Below, piece by piece: positions 1-10,319 of a DNA stretch of 64,000 nucleotides. The position numbers and the translations under genes were made by a program. The stretch spans positions 104,820,912-104,884,911 of the forward strand of contig CM043963.1 in assembly GCA_014529385.2 (NCBI GenBank), in the 5' to 3' direction. The stretch's first letter is position 1. Every line of letters starts with the position of its first letter. The notes beneath the pieces are model-generated. The model was not told the origin of the DNA. It saw only the letters and a list, made by a program, of their open reading frames with translations, and ran no database searches. The DNA is from Adiantum capillus-veneris (lineage: Eukaryota > Streptophyta > Polypodiopsida > Polypodiales > Pteridaceae).

Positions 1-1
1 T

Positions 2-475
2 TGAGAACTGGGAGTATCTAACCCTTGAGGCATTGGATGGTGACAATACAAAAAGTGAATATTTTAGCGATGACGAAGGATGAGATCTGCCGATGTATGG
101 TGGGCACCATGACGCAATTAGTGATGCTCTATGCATCGGTGATGCCTTTGCCACCAATGCCAATGAAGATGGAGCTGACTTCTACCTTTTGAGGTGCTCA
201 TAGGAGAAATACAAAACAGTAAGAGCCTTGAGTGATACCTAAGGAGACATACTTTCTGCAGGGAGCTATTTGGTTGAGGGGTACTATTACGAGCTAGTGG
301 AAGGTGCCGAGCATATCTATTACATGCCTGCTAGTCAACCAAAAGTGCTTCTTGCATCACACTTGGTTAGATCGATTAAGATACCCTTGGAACCCTTAGA
401 AGGAGAGCCACATAAGTTCAAACTCGCTGCAGAAGTATACGAAAATGTGTACAATAGTATGCCAATAGTGATATA
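2..475 (+). pseudogene. Decayed coding fragment of unknown family (probably transposon-derived)
   Basis: One plus-strand frame from base 3 to the TAG at 473-475 reads as protein-like sequence interrupted by three stops (TGA at about 87, TAG at about 207, TAA at about 240). Readable stretches include ENWEYLTLEALDGDNTKSEY, DADFYLLRCS-like text and GYYYELVEGAEHIYYMP. Each stop can be explained by a single C-to-T change (CGA, CAG, CAA). I do not recognise the family. The sustained frame with biased composition across the stops argues that this was once translated, most likely in a transposable element. The last 75 bp are the source of the tandem repeat that follows. The 5' end lies outside the window. 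Confidence 0.4.
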
Positions 476-655
476 GGTTGCTGCCCAAGTAACCTATAGA
501 AGGAGAGCCACATAAGTTCAAACTCGCTGCAGAAGTATACGAAAATGTGTACAATAGTATGCCAATAGTGATATAGGTTGCTGCCCAAGTATACGAAAAT
601 GTGTACGATAGTATGCCAATAGTGATATAAGTTGCTGCCCAAGTAACTTGTAGAA
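397..655. repeat. 100-bp tandem repeat, two copies plus a shorter third
   Basis: The segment beginning AGGAGAGCCACATAAG occurs at 401 and again at 501, a period of exactly 100 bp with almost no mismatches. The distal half (ATACGAAAATGTGTAC) appears a third time at 591, only 54 bp after its second copy. The first copy is part of the decayed coding frame upstream, so coding DNA seeded this array. Confidence 0.85.
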
Positions 656-1480
656 GTACCAGTAATTAGCTTCAAAGTACCATGCAACTATTCCACATGT
701 GGTTTTTGTAGGAGCCTATCATAGGTTTCAAAACCTCTTGCAGGCCAGTCCAAATAAGCACTTGTAAACGCTTTTGTCTACCCGAGTAACAAAAATAGCA
801 TTTTAATTTTGGAACATAAAGTACCTACCTGTCAGCCTAAAGTACCTTACAGGTAGTTCACAAGCACTTCTGTTTAAATATGTAGGAAACAAGCACTTCT
901 AAAAGTTTATCTACTGGCCCAAAGTACCTTTAAGGTAGTCCTCAAGTGGTTTCTGTATGTTAACATATGTAAGTAACAAGCACTTGTAAAACCTTTTGTA
1001 TACCATCCCAAAGTACCTTCTATGTTCTTTACAGGTCTGACAACCAAAAGTACCTTACAGGTAGTTCACAGGTGGAAACTGTATTAAACTATGTAGGAAA
1101 CAATGACTTGTAAAAGTTGTTGTATGCCAGCCCAAAGTACCTTATAGGTTCTTTATAGTTCTGACAACCAAAAGTACCATACAGGTAGTTCACAGGTGGA
1201 AACTGTCTTAAACTATGTAGGAAACAAGGACTTGTAAAAGTTGTTGTATGCTAGCCCAAAGTACCTTATAGGTTCTTTACAAGTCTGACAACCAAAAGTA
1301 CCTTACAGGTAGTTCACAGGTGGAAATTGTATTAAACTATGTAGGAAACAAGGACTTGTAAAAGTTGTTGTATGCCAGCCCAAAGTACCTTATAGGTAGT
1401 CCCTGGATGGTTTTTGTACATAACAATCTGTTAAGTTTTGGTATGCCAACCCAAAGTACCTTACATTGTAACTGTCTTAA
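651..1480. repeat. AAGTACC-rich repetitive DNA with about 124-bp tandem units
   Basis: The hexamer AGTACC occurs about 13 times. Within this block a longer unit is tandemly repeated: CTGACAACC lies at 1037, 1161 and 1285 (period 124 bp each time), each followed by AAAGTACC, then CAGGTAGTTCACAGGTGG, then TGTAGGAAACAA. Older and more degenerate versions extend back to about 660. No gene is visible. Bases 1480-1795 are AT-rich and carry only a small AGAAAAATAACACT-type duplication. Confidence 0.8.
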
Positions 1481-1794
1481 ATTGGGAAACAATAACAAAA
1501 TCAGAAAAATAACACTCAATGCTTGGACACTTAAACAGTCTTAAACTACTTGAATCAGAAAAATAACACTTCAATGTTGGGACACAAAGATAGCGTATCA
1601 ACCAGTTGGAATATACTACATCTTCAACAATTTGACATCAAGTCATTACATGAGTTATAATGGCAATCAAAATGAAGCCAAAAAATTGGTTTCCACATGG
1701 AAAGTAGCATATAAATATACAAGGTTCTAGCACGGGTTTAGTTTAGTTACAAAAGGTACATAAAGGATCTGTCATCCTAAAAAATCAAGGGACG

Positions 1795-2603
1795 TCATTG
1801 TCGCTTGCACTCTATGGGCATGAGCTGTGGCCCACATAAGTACGCATCATACGATGTCTTTTCAAACCCTTTTGCAATTGCTGTGAATACATACTTGTCG
1901 TCATCAGTAGGTTTTGGTTTGCTGAATGTGTCCGCCAAGGCACGGCGATCTGTAGCATGCTGCCACCCTTCTAGCCAGGCCTTTAGATCTTTTGACAAGT
2001 ATTGGTTGGAGCGGTGCTCAATACCAGGCACTATGATGTAAGTACCACAGGGATTATAATGACATTTATAGGAACTGTTATCAATTAAAAGGACATTGTT
2101 GGTATCATACCATTGCAACTTCGCCAAAAAATTCTGCAATACCTTGAAAAATGATGGTCTTCCACCACCAAAATAGTAATTGTCCACATCACATAACTGC
2201 TCTCCAACCCATCCACTAATATAACTGTGAACCTGGGGAAAACATCTTTGAATTCTTGAGCCCACTCTGCTGAGCATTGCACTGCTCCATATGTAGACAT
2301 TTGCCCATGTCACAACCCATGTAATAAAATCTTGTGCATCTTTCGGAACAAACAGGTACCTACCATCTGCGTCCTCATGCTTGAAAAATGATGTAGCTTC
2401 AATATCGAAGATAGATGAAGGGTCATACTTATTAGGTGTACATGTAAGACAAAGTACACCATTAAGATTTAATATGAGGGCTGATCGGGTTGGATCATCA
2501 TATGGCAAGGAGGAGATAGCTGGGGGAATGTACTTTGGGGGATCTCTGATGATGATGATTTCCTCTACGAGAAGCTTGAGGGTCCCCTTTTCCTTTGGAC
2601 ACT
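1795..2603 (-). pseudogene. Last exon of the FCP1-like pseudogene: FCP1/NIF-type HAD phosphatase domain
   Basis: A clean 268-residue frame runs from the acceptor at 2604 to a TAA at 1795. It has the layout of an FCP1/SCP (NLI-interacting-factor) domain: a hydrophobic strand LILNLNGVL, then FVPKDAQDFITWV, then LLIDNSSYKCHYNPCGTYI, the usual LL(V/I)D-D-SPYK-x-NP block. The catalytic DxDG motif reads N-L-N-G, so the nucleophilic Asp is Asn and the domain as written should not form the phospho-Asp intermediate. This exon has no stops, unlike the others. Family homology is established knowledge; loss of catalysis is inference. Confidence 0.6.
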
Positions 2604-2654
2604 CTGTAAAAGATAGCATCCAACATTGAAAAATAAACACGAGGCAATATTTGA

Positions 2655-2746
2655 CATAAAAGCGACAAAAACATAGAGGCCGACAAAAACATAGACATTG
2701 CGCTTATGAAACATAAAAGCGACAAAAACATAGAGGCCGACAAAAA
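2655..2746. repeat. 56-bp tandem duplication
   Basis: The block ACATAAAAGCGACAAAAACA followed by TAGAGGCCGACAAAAA occurs at about 2655-2690 and again at 2711-2746. It lies at the end of exon 4 or in the following intron of the FCP1-like pseudogene. Read through, it would encode a repeated VGLYVFVAFM peptide, which I regard as untranslated. Confidence 0.8.
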
Positions 2747-3078
2747 AGTTTCTTTTGCATTCAAAATCAAGAATCACAGATTCTTGTATTACAATTGAAG
2801 AGTCACAATTTCTTGCAAACTCGAGGCTTGGGGGGTGGGAAACACTAGAAGGATTGCGGAGGGGAGTACTCTTTGTGGGAGTCTTCTTCACGGCAAGAGG
2901 TGATCTGGGTGCTTCCCTCTCTCCCATATCTCCATCTGCATGATGAGCATGCTGCTTTGAACGTGTGGACTCCGAAGGTCTATTCTTTTTGGAAGGTCCA
3001 CCTATGTCATAAAACAACACATCAGCCCCATGTAGACATTGCATAGAAGTTGACAAGTCCAATACCATTACCACTTAC

Positions 3079-3861
3079 CATCACCATTTTTCTTGCGCTT
3101 CTTTGACACCTTCACCATGTCACTCTGAAAGATGGGAGAATCTAGATTCTCATCACCAGCTACCATGCACTGCACTGCATCCACTCCCTCTTGCGCTATT
3201 GCCTCCACATTGTCAACTGTTGCATCTTCCTTTGGACTGCTTTCGCTTGGTTGTGGCTCAACTGCTGCTGTGCTTGCATGGGGGTCTACCTTCACAAATG
3301 GAGTGCGCACACTGGAGTACACACTATGGGCTTCAGGAGTAGCTTGTAGCACAACCTTTGGCACGTCATCCTGTATCGGCACCACACAAGGAATATGGCC
3401 AGAACCTGCAATCACATCAGTGAAGTTCAGGCTTGTGCAATCAGCAGATACTTGAAGGCAACCTGAACTGTTCTTGGATTTATATGAGATTGGAAGCAAC
3501 TGCAACCAACCTGTATGCAGGAGCATTGATTTCAGTGAATTTGGAATACTACTCTTGCAAGAGGCGTCCGCACATACCGTCTCTGATCCAAGCCAGGCAG
3601 CAAAACACGGAGCATGGTATGCATGACCACATGCTAGCGTGTATACACAAACCACATGGGAAGCCATAAATGCAAGCCGCATGCATCACATAGTCCTGGA
3701 ACAGAGAATGTAGCCTGCAAGTGGCTCAAGTGCTGGCCAGCTGTCGGAAGCAGTAGCATTGTGTCACCAACCTTCACCTGCTCCAACATGCTCTCACAAA
3801 AGTTGATATGTTGCACACACGTACTCGCTGATGCTTCCAAGTCAGTCACTTCTTTATGCAT
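3079..3861 (-). pseudogene. Exon 3 of the FCP1-like pseudogene: RING-like zinc finger and basic tail
   Basis: The exon begins near EVTDLEASASTCVQHINFC. It contains a cysteine pair (LCDACG) in one frame and then, after a one-base frameshift near 3675, LACGHAYHAPCFAAWL followed by C-x4-C (VCADASCKS). The order CxxC, CxHxxHxxC, CxxxxC resembles a RING or RING-like finger. A Ser/Pro-rich linker leads to a basic stretch (KVSKKRKKNGDG) that could serve as a nuclear localisation signal. The exon ends at 3079 with a GTAAGT donor; the 77-bp intron ends at 3002 with a TAG acceptor. Confidence 0.5.
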
Positions 3862-3899
3862 GACAAATGAAGAACAAAAGGCCCACAGGGATTAGATAT

Positions 3900-4978
3900 G
3901 AGAAGCACCATTACAGCCCAAAGTAACATGACAAGTACCTTTAACAAAAAAAACTACCATAAAAAAGTACTTTGGATACTCCAAAAAAGTGCCAAGGCAA
4001 TTAGAAACACCATGGCAGGTAGAAAAGTACCTTGGACACTACCACCATAACAGAAAACTGCCATTGCATTAAAAACATCAAGGCAAAAGCTATTACCATA
4101 ACAGGAAAGACTATCATGATAAAAAAGCCACCATGACCAAAAACAAAGTACAATGACAGGTTTCTTGGACACTACACACTAATTAGCAATGACCGTACAA
4201 CCACCTTAATAGAAAAAACTACCTTTACAAGTACCTTGGGCACAACCACCATAGCAAACAAACTTCCTTAAAGAAACAATCAACCATAACAGAAAAAACC
4301 ATGAAAAAGTACCTTGGGCATTGCCACCATAACAGACATGGCTTTCCAAAAAACCTCTAAGGTAATGACATATACCATGGATAGTAGAAAAGTACCTTGA
4401 GCACTACAACAATAGCAAAAGAAAAGTACCATAGTAGGAAATACTACCATGAAAAAAACACCACCATGATCAAAAGAAGTACCATGACAGGCATTTTGGC
4501 CATTACATGATACCTCAAAAAATAGCCATGACCCCTGCACCTGTCATGGTAGAAAAAACTACCATGACAAGTACCACAATAATAGACAAACTTCCATGGA
4601 AAAAACAAACACTCATAGAAAAAAAAACCACCATGGAAAAGTACTTGGTCAATGTCACCGTAACGAAAAGAAAGCCATGTAAAAAGAAACTACCATGTCA
4701 AGTACCTTGGGCACTATTACCATGATAGAACCCCACAATAGAGAAAACTACCATGTCAGGTAGGTTGGGCACTTAGCACCATAACAGAAATAATTGGCAT
4801 GACAAAAACAACCATCTAAATAGAAAAGAGTACCATGTCAAGTACCTAGGGCATTACCACATAAATAGAAATAACTGGCATGGCAAAAAAACCACCTAAA
4901 TAGAAGAGAGTACCATGTCAAGTACCTAGGGCATTACCACATAAACAAAAATCCTGCCTTGACTTGGTCGACACATAC
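3900..4978. repeat. AGTACC/CCATGACA repeats filling intron 2 of the pseudogene
   Basis: About 13 copies of AGTACC occur here, mostly in the context CCATGACAAGTACCTTGGGC with variable spacers of CACCATAACAGAAAA type. The last two units repeat exactly with an 80-bp period (ACCATGTCAAGTACCTAGGG at 4832 and 4912). The DNA is strongly biased to A and C on the plus strand. The same AGTACC core occurs in the block at 651-1480, but with different surroundings. Confidence 0.75.
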
Positions 4979-5866
4979 CTGGAGATGATCCACCTCATCT
5001 CTTATGTTCGAGCTGCTTGCATCGGCCCCAAGAGCTGTGAGTGCACTAGTTAGAGCAGCCATCTTGCCTTCAATCACCAAAAAATCACTGTCAGTATCGA
5101 CAACTCCCTTCATGCTAGACTGCAATATCTGGAGCTCTTGCAATTTCCCCTGAAGCACTGCCGCGGCTGAAGATGTCCCTTGTATCTTCCACATATTTTG
5201 GTTCCTATCTTGTAGCTCTACTCTCACATTATCCAATGTTGTGTTCAAAACCTTTAATGCATCCCTTTTTGCATCCAGAATCTGCTCCACCTGTGCTTTT
5301 ACTTGTTGGTTTATAAAGGAGGCACTAACTAGAGAAGTGCTGCCAGATAAGAGAGCATTTTGCCCACTTTTCTAACTTGCCCCGACATTGTCAAGACGAA
5401 GGGGCTGAAGTGATGTCCCCTCATTATTCTCCATCCAATTTCTTACTTTCTTGTCAATGCCACCCGGAAGCTTCTTGCAATGGTCCAAAACCTGTTCACC
5501 AAAAGCAGCCCATGCAACCTTTCGACTTGCAGGATCTTGCCAAGCAGTTGGGCATCGCTCGAACACAAACAATGTTGCAAACTTTTGTGTGATCCTTTTG
5601 TTTGGCTGGCATGCATTGGTAGACTTTGTGAAATAGTAATCTGCATTCATCTACAAACTCAGGTCGCATCATATGCAAAGAGTTTTTAGAGCCCTTCTCC
5701 CTTTTCTTCATGATGACTGACAACCAATCCTAATCTGTGACATCAGCCTCACCAAGGTGCTGGTAGAGCTTTCCCTCCAATCTTAAGCCATACTCCTCAT
5801 GCAACTCCTCTCATGTGTAGCAAAATCGAGTTTGCTTAGGGTATTGAATCCTCCAGGAAGATCTTG
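4979..5866 (-). pseudogene. Exon 2 of the FCP1-like pseudogene: unknown N-terminal domain plus coiled coil
   Basis: The first part reads ARSSWRIQYPKQTRFCYT, stop TGA, then EELHEEYGLRLEGKLYQHLG, then stop TAG. After a frameshift near 5640 a Trp- and Lys-rich domain follows (RCPTAWQDPASRKVAWAAFG, then HCKKLPGGIDKKVRNW). A third stop (TAG at about 5372) precedes a predicted coiled coil with heptad-like spacing (VEQILDAKRDALKVLNTTLD, then VRVELQDRN). The exon ends at HLQ with a perfect CAG/GTATGT donor. All three stops are single C-to-T changes away from CGA or CAG. Confidence 0.5.
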
Positions 5867-5954
5867 CTGCAAACCACATTTGACATAGTAAACAAACATA
5901 AACAAATAGTGAAAAGACCATTTCTACAATTGAAGAGACAAAGTTGATATGTAC

Positions 5955-6063
5955 CAATGCTTTTGTCGCCGATAGTTTCAGACTTTATGCCCAATGTTGT
6001 GGAGCTCCTAAGCTTGCTACTGGATGAAAGCATGCTAGCTGAACCACCACTAGTTACTGCCAT
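5955..6063 (-). pseudogene. Exon 1 of the FCP1-like pseudogene
   Basis: Starts with ATG at 6063-6061 and encodes a 36-residue Ser/Thr-rich leader (MAVTSGGSASMLSSSSKLRS...). It ends one base into a codon at a GTACAT donor. The 88-bp intron ends in TTTGCAG, and the next exon continues in the correct phase. Confidence 0.5.
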
Positions 6064-6184
6064 GGTGCACTTTCATGGTGGAGTCTTCATATCACTGTAA
6101 AAACAAAAAAAACACAATCCATGATTCACAATGTCCTCAAACAAACACATTGCTCAACTACAACAAAAGAGAGAGAGGGAGAGG

Positions 6185-6187
<3 letters not shown>

Positions 6188-6245
<58 letters not shown>

Positions 6246-6250
6246 GGGGG
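6188..6250. repeat. (GA)27 microsatellite followed by a short G run
   Basis: GA repeats are uninterrupted from 6188 to 6241 and are followed by GTGGGGGGGG. The position is just upstream of the pseudogene start codon (minus strand), so it could be in the former 5' UTR or promoter. Bases 6250-6590 show nothing else I recognise. Confidence 0.95.
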
Positions 6251-6590
6251 ATTACAGTACTCGGTGAAGATTGAGGTCGCACAGAGAGGGTAGGCATCCG
6301 CAGTTCTTCCTCGCTCTGTTCATGCAGGGTGCATGAAGATGGAGTAGCGTGTGGGTAGCTTCCTGCTGTGTAGAATGGCATGCAAGAGAAGTCACAATCA
6401 CCCTCTACCCGTAAACAATGTTCAAAAAATGATGGCATTCTTGAAGTGGCGGCATTTTCCATTTCTTGCAATTTTCCACGTCCTCGATAAATTATCTGAA
6501 GGGATCAAATAAAACTTGAGAAGTACTTCGAAAAACACCTAGAAAAGCCCTTAAAATTGATCACCATTTCATGTTTTCACCCATAGACTT

Positions 6591-7502
6591 TATAGAATTT
6601 GCTTAAATCCTGAAAAGTGCACATTCATGGGTAGACAAGGAAAAGTTCTTGGACATATAGTGTCTAAAAATGGCATAGCTGATATTGAGAAGATTCATGT
6701 CATTGCTGATTTGCCTAGACCAACAACAGTCAAAGCGGGTACAAGCCTTCATGGGACATTGTGGATATTACCGACGGTTCATCTACATATACGCTATAAT
6801 TGCAAAACCCATGTATAGCTTGATTACACACTTTGAATTGACCGAGGCATGTGAAGAATCCTTCATGAAGCTTAAGCAAGCTCTCACCTCCGCTCCAATA
6901 TTGAAAGCACCAGATTGGAATAAGGTATTCCACGTACATGTAGATGCTTCCAATTTTGCTATTGGTTGTATACTAGCTCAACCAGGAGATGGGAAAATTG
7001 AATTTTCTATTTCTTATGCTAGCCAACAATTGAACATGGCCAAAAAGAATTACACCACCACCGAAAGGGAAGAATTAGGAATGATCTATGCCATTAAAAA
7101 GTATAGACATTACCTATTGGCCAACAAGTTTGTGCTCTTTGTGGACCACCAAGCTTTGTTGTATTTGGTCAACAAGCCATGCAACAAAGGAAGAATAGTG
7201 AGATGGTTCATCATTCTTCTCAAATTTGATTTCATTGTGGTTATTAAAAAAGGAACTACACATCAACGAGCAGATCATTTGTCAAGGATTGTTTCAGAAG
7301 AATCACCTAAAGGGGTAGATGATGATCTACCAGATGTCTATTTGTTCTCTGTGGAAATGATACCTAGATGGTCGAAAAACATTGTGTCATTGATGACAGT
7401 AGCTCAAGTGGATTCACAAATACCACTTCCTATCACAGTCGGATTAATCGAGCAATTGGCTATGTATCAATTACTAGCTGGTAGGCTATACAAAAGAAAT
7501 TG
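6591..7502 (+). pseudogene. pol: Ty3/gypsy element A: RT C-terminus and RNase H (5'-truncated)
   Basis: The reading starts at LNPEKCTFMGRQGKVLGHIV (thumb end of a gypsy reverse transcriptase); the catalytic palm with YxDD is absent. A frameshift near 6745 leads into FMGHCGYYRRFI, then the RNase H domain: HVDASNFAIGCIL (first Asp), YTTTEREELGMIYAI (Glu), LFVDHQALLYLV (second Asp) and RADHLSR. The frame ends at a TGA at 7501 just before the integrase part. Upstream gag, protease and RT palm are missing, and the sequence upstream is the unrelated pseudogene, so the copy is 5'-truncated or was cut by later rearrangement. Confidence 0.85.
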
Positions 7503-8640
7503 AGACAGGATGTTGCTCTTATGCATCAATCCTTAAGAAAAAGAACAGTACCTAAGTCAAGCACATGTTACCATAGTAGGACTTCACTTTGCGGAAGACC
7601 AGACTATGCAATAATCTTGAAACTTGGAGTATTTTGGCCGACTATGAGGAGAGATGTTAGATCTTTTGTAAAGGATTTTCCTCAATGTCAAAAACAAACA
7701 CCCATACCTCATGTAACATTGTTTCAAATGTCACCTGTTCTTAAGTGGAGTAACTATCTAGTTACTTACTTATCAAACCGAACATTCCCTGAGGATATGA
7801 GTAAATGTCGTCAAAGAGCAATTGAAACTGAAGCAAGAGACTATGCTCTTATTGGGAACCAATTGTATTCAAGAGGTAAAGATCAAAATTTGCGTCTCTG
7901 TGCAAATGAAGACGAGCATATTTCGATTATAGAACAAGCACATGCTGGATTAGCTGGAGGTCACTTTTCTAGTGAGACCACTGCAAGAGCGATCTTGATG
8001 GTAGGGATATGGTGGCCAACACTTTTTGCAGATGCCAAAGAATATGTTCGAAGGTGTGATGCTTGTCAACGAGCAAGAATTCCAACACGAGTAGATAGCA
8101 TGCCCTTAAGACCAATGATGGGGACTAGAGTTTTCACAAAATGGGGTATAGATTTTGTTGGGCCAATACAGCCACCCGCTTATAGAACCCAAGCTCAATA
8201 TATCATTGTAGCTATGGACTATTTGACCAAGTGGACCGAGGCTAAAGAAACTCAAAAGAATGATGCCTGCCTTCTTATATGAGTATGTATTCATGAGATA
8301 TGGACTGCCAATAAAAATTGTCAGTGATCGGGAAACTCATTTTCTCAATGAGGTAATCAAGCATTTGCATAATGAGTTTATGGTTATCCATAATAAATTA
8401 GCTCCCTATCACCCACAAGCAAATGGACAAGTTGAGCATACGAATACAATTCTTAGCTCGGTGCTGACTAAAGTGGTTAGTTCAGGAAGGACAGACTGGG
8501 AAATGAATCTCCATGCTGCTCTATGGACTTATCGAGTTTCATTCAAAACAGCTTTAAATGCTACACCCTTTAACCTTGTTTATGGTCTTGATGCCATACT
8601 GCCAATAGAATTTCTATTGCCGACATTAAGGGTATCATAG
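7503..8640 (+). pseudogene. pol: Ty3/gypsy element A: integrase with a duplicated zinc-binding region
   Basis: The first HHCC-like module is degenerate (GVFWPTMRRDVRSFVKDF then CQKQ). A linker (PVLKWSNYLVTYLSNRTFPE) and a second, well-kept module follow: HAGLAGGHFSSETTARAI, GIWWPTLFADAKEY, RRCDACQRA. The DDE core shows KWGIDFVGP (D1), then a frameshift near 8270, then IVSDRETHF (D2) and ANGQVEHTN (E). All three acidic residues are present. The frame closes at a TAG at 8638 after LDAILPIEFLLPTLRVS. The doubled zinc module looks like an inherited property of the lineage, since the linker between the modules is coherent. Confidence 0.85.
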
Positions 8641-8664
8641 GATCTTGAGTGGACTTGACATGAA

Positions 8665-8958
8665 TTGTCAGAAAGACTTGAAGATTTGGAAAAGCTAGAT
8701 GAGCAAAGGCTAACTGATGTAGCTCACATTTATGCACAAAAGAGGAAAGAAAAACAGTTTTTTGATTCCCACTTAGTCACAAAAATCTTCAAGAAAGGGG
8801 ACTTAGTTTTAGTCTATTCCCTTAAGCAACACATTCCAAAGTTTACGAAAAAGGAAAATGGACCATTTATCATTGAAGATGTATCTCCAAGTGGAGCAGT
8901 AAAATTGTCCACCCTAGATGGTGAACCAATGGCTAATGGGATTAGTGGATGTCGTTAA
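8665..8958 (+). pseudogene. pol: Ty3/gypsy element A: integrase C-terminal GPF (GPY/F) domain
   Basis: The frame reads RLEDLEKLDEQRLTDVAHIY, then KKGDLVLVYSLKQHIPKFTK, then NGPFIIEDVSPSGAVKLSTL. This is the GPY/F module that normally ends gypsy integrases. It is separated from the catalytic core by a TAG and a shift. No chromodomain follows. Confidence 0.8.
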
Positions 8959-9036
8959 AAGAATTACAATTTGCCGCTAACCAATGAATTGCTAGAAAGA
9001 ATGCATGCAGCCAAGCAAAGGAAGATTAAACGATAG

Positions 9037-9810
9037 CATGTTATTGATGAAGCCCAAGAGGAAGCTCGGCTTCGGGTACTCAAAAGGAAAGCTGCTCTCA
9101 AGAATCAACAGATACCGATCCCCATCAACACTCTGGAAATAGATGACCGACAATGGGAATTACCTAAAGATACAGTTTCAACAGATGATGACTGGTTAGA
9201 CGGAACGGACCTGTGCATTAAAGTACAACTCAACAATCATAGCACCAATGCTTTGGTCGACACAGGAGCTAGAGAAAATACAGTCAGTTATTCCACATAC
9301 AAAAAGGCAACAAGTCAAGCATTGAAAGCAAGAATAGCGACAGCCAAAGGATGTAACAAGAAACCAACACCAACATTGGGAGTAGTCAACTTGAACATGA
9401 TAGTACATGGATGTTCATGTCCTCATCAGTTTGTATGCTTACCAAATGAACACATGAATGAAACAATGATTCTTGGAATTCCATGGTTGTGAACATACAA
9501 AGCAGTACCAGATTGGGATACAAATCAGCTCAAACTATCACCTAAAGGAGGGAAACTCATTGTTCCAATTGCACCAAGCAAGGAGGAATGGAAAAGAAGA
9601 AATCAACAGACCAAACCACAAAGTAGTCAATCTTCTCCATCCCCTCGACAAGCAAATGCTATAGTAGCATGCAAGGAGTCTGGAAAATTTGAGTACCAAA
9701 AGCACAGCTTATGGATAAGCCGATTCGGATCTGGGTGCCTAAGACTTCACCGACTGGACAAAAGAAAGTTCCAAGGGGTAAAATACAGAGACGAGCATCT
9801 CCAAGCATAG
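9037..9810 (+). pseudogene. Retropepsin-like domain downstream of the integrase (element A)
   Basis: After a TAG at about 9034 one frame runs through an acidic linker (DTVSTDDDWLDGTDLCIKVQ) into NALVDTGARENTVSYSTYKK, a canonical retroviral-type aspartic protease D-T-G-A site. The second half ends MILGIPWL, followed by a TGA (one change from CGA) and TYKAVPDWDTNQLKLSPKGG. The tail contains IRIWVPKTS and runs out at about 9810. Protease normally precedes RT in gypsy elements; here it follows the integrase on the same strand. Either this lineage carries a second downstream ORF, or it is the 5' part of a different, abutting element. From 9810 to 10297 I see no clear coding. Confidence 0.65.
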
Positions 9811-10297
9811 AACCTAGCATGAGAATGGTTTGGAAGAAAAATGAGCACTTATCTTCTCCACATACTGTAGAATCAATCAAGCAATGGTGAGTTAAGTCTC
9901 AAAAGACTCCACCACACCATACAACACTAAGCAGACCAAGCTACCAATGGCAAGAAAAAGCTCGACAATAGTCAAGAGTGCTACCAGCAGATCAAGCAAT
10001 CACTGTGCTGAAGCATCCTGATGGTCCAATCAAACAAAGAGCACACAAGCTACAAGATTTTCTCTTTGGAAGACATCACAGCAAACCTCGACATCAGAAA
10101 CCCTTGAGTTAATTACCCAAGACCCAACTCTTGCACAACATATTGGTTTGAATTGCATTGATCTTCAAATCATGGTAGAGCCAACCACGGCTATACATAG
10201 ACACGATTGCTCAACCCAGGCACACAGTCATCCCAGAGTACGCCATCTAGGAGGGGTGGAAGGGCACTAAGTACTAAGTAATTAAGGGCAATGTTTG

Positions 10298-10314
10298 AAG
10301 AGGGAGGAAAAAAG
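10298..10314 (+). other. Putative polypurine tract of element A
   Basis: A 17-base all-purine run (GAAGAGGGAGGAAAAAAG region) is followed five bases later by TGTTAACG at 10320, which could begin a 3' LTR. Position and strand fit the end of element A. No second LTR copy is visible to prove it. Confidence 0.4.
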
Positions 10315-10319
10315 TTCAA

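Larger units (their letters stand above)
1795..6063 (-). pseudogene. Multi-exon pseudogene: coiled coil, RING-like finger, FCP1-like phosphatase domain
   Basis: I assemble this gene from splice signals on the minus strand. Exon 1 is 6063-5955 (ATG to donor GTACAT). Exon 2 is 5866-4979 (acceptor TTTGCAG, donor CAG/GTATGT). Exon 3 runs from about 3861 to 3079 (donor GTAAGT at 3078). Exon 4 starts at 3001. Exon 5 is 2603-1795 (acceptor TTTTACAG). Introns 1 (88 bp) and 3 (77 bp) are short; intron 2 (about 1.1 kb) is made of AGTACC repeats. Phase is kept at junctions 1 and 3. Exon 2 carries three in-frame stops and a frameshift near 5640; exon 3 carries a frameshift near 3675. I infer a dead copy of a real, possibly fern-expanded, gene family with an unusual domain combination. 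The overall domain order is seen in the sequence; the function is unknown. The acceptor of exon 3 and the donor of exon 4 are not settled. Confidence 0.6.

Noticed and set aside
4979-5866. Stops in the FCP1-like gene as targets of RNA editing
   Set aside because: U-to-C editing that repairs stops is known in fern organelles, not in nuclear transcripts, and frameshifts are also present; pseudogene decay is simpler.
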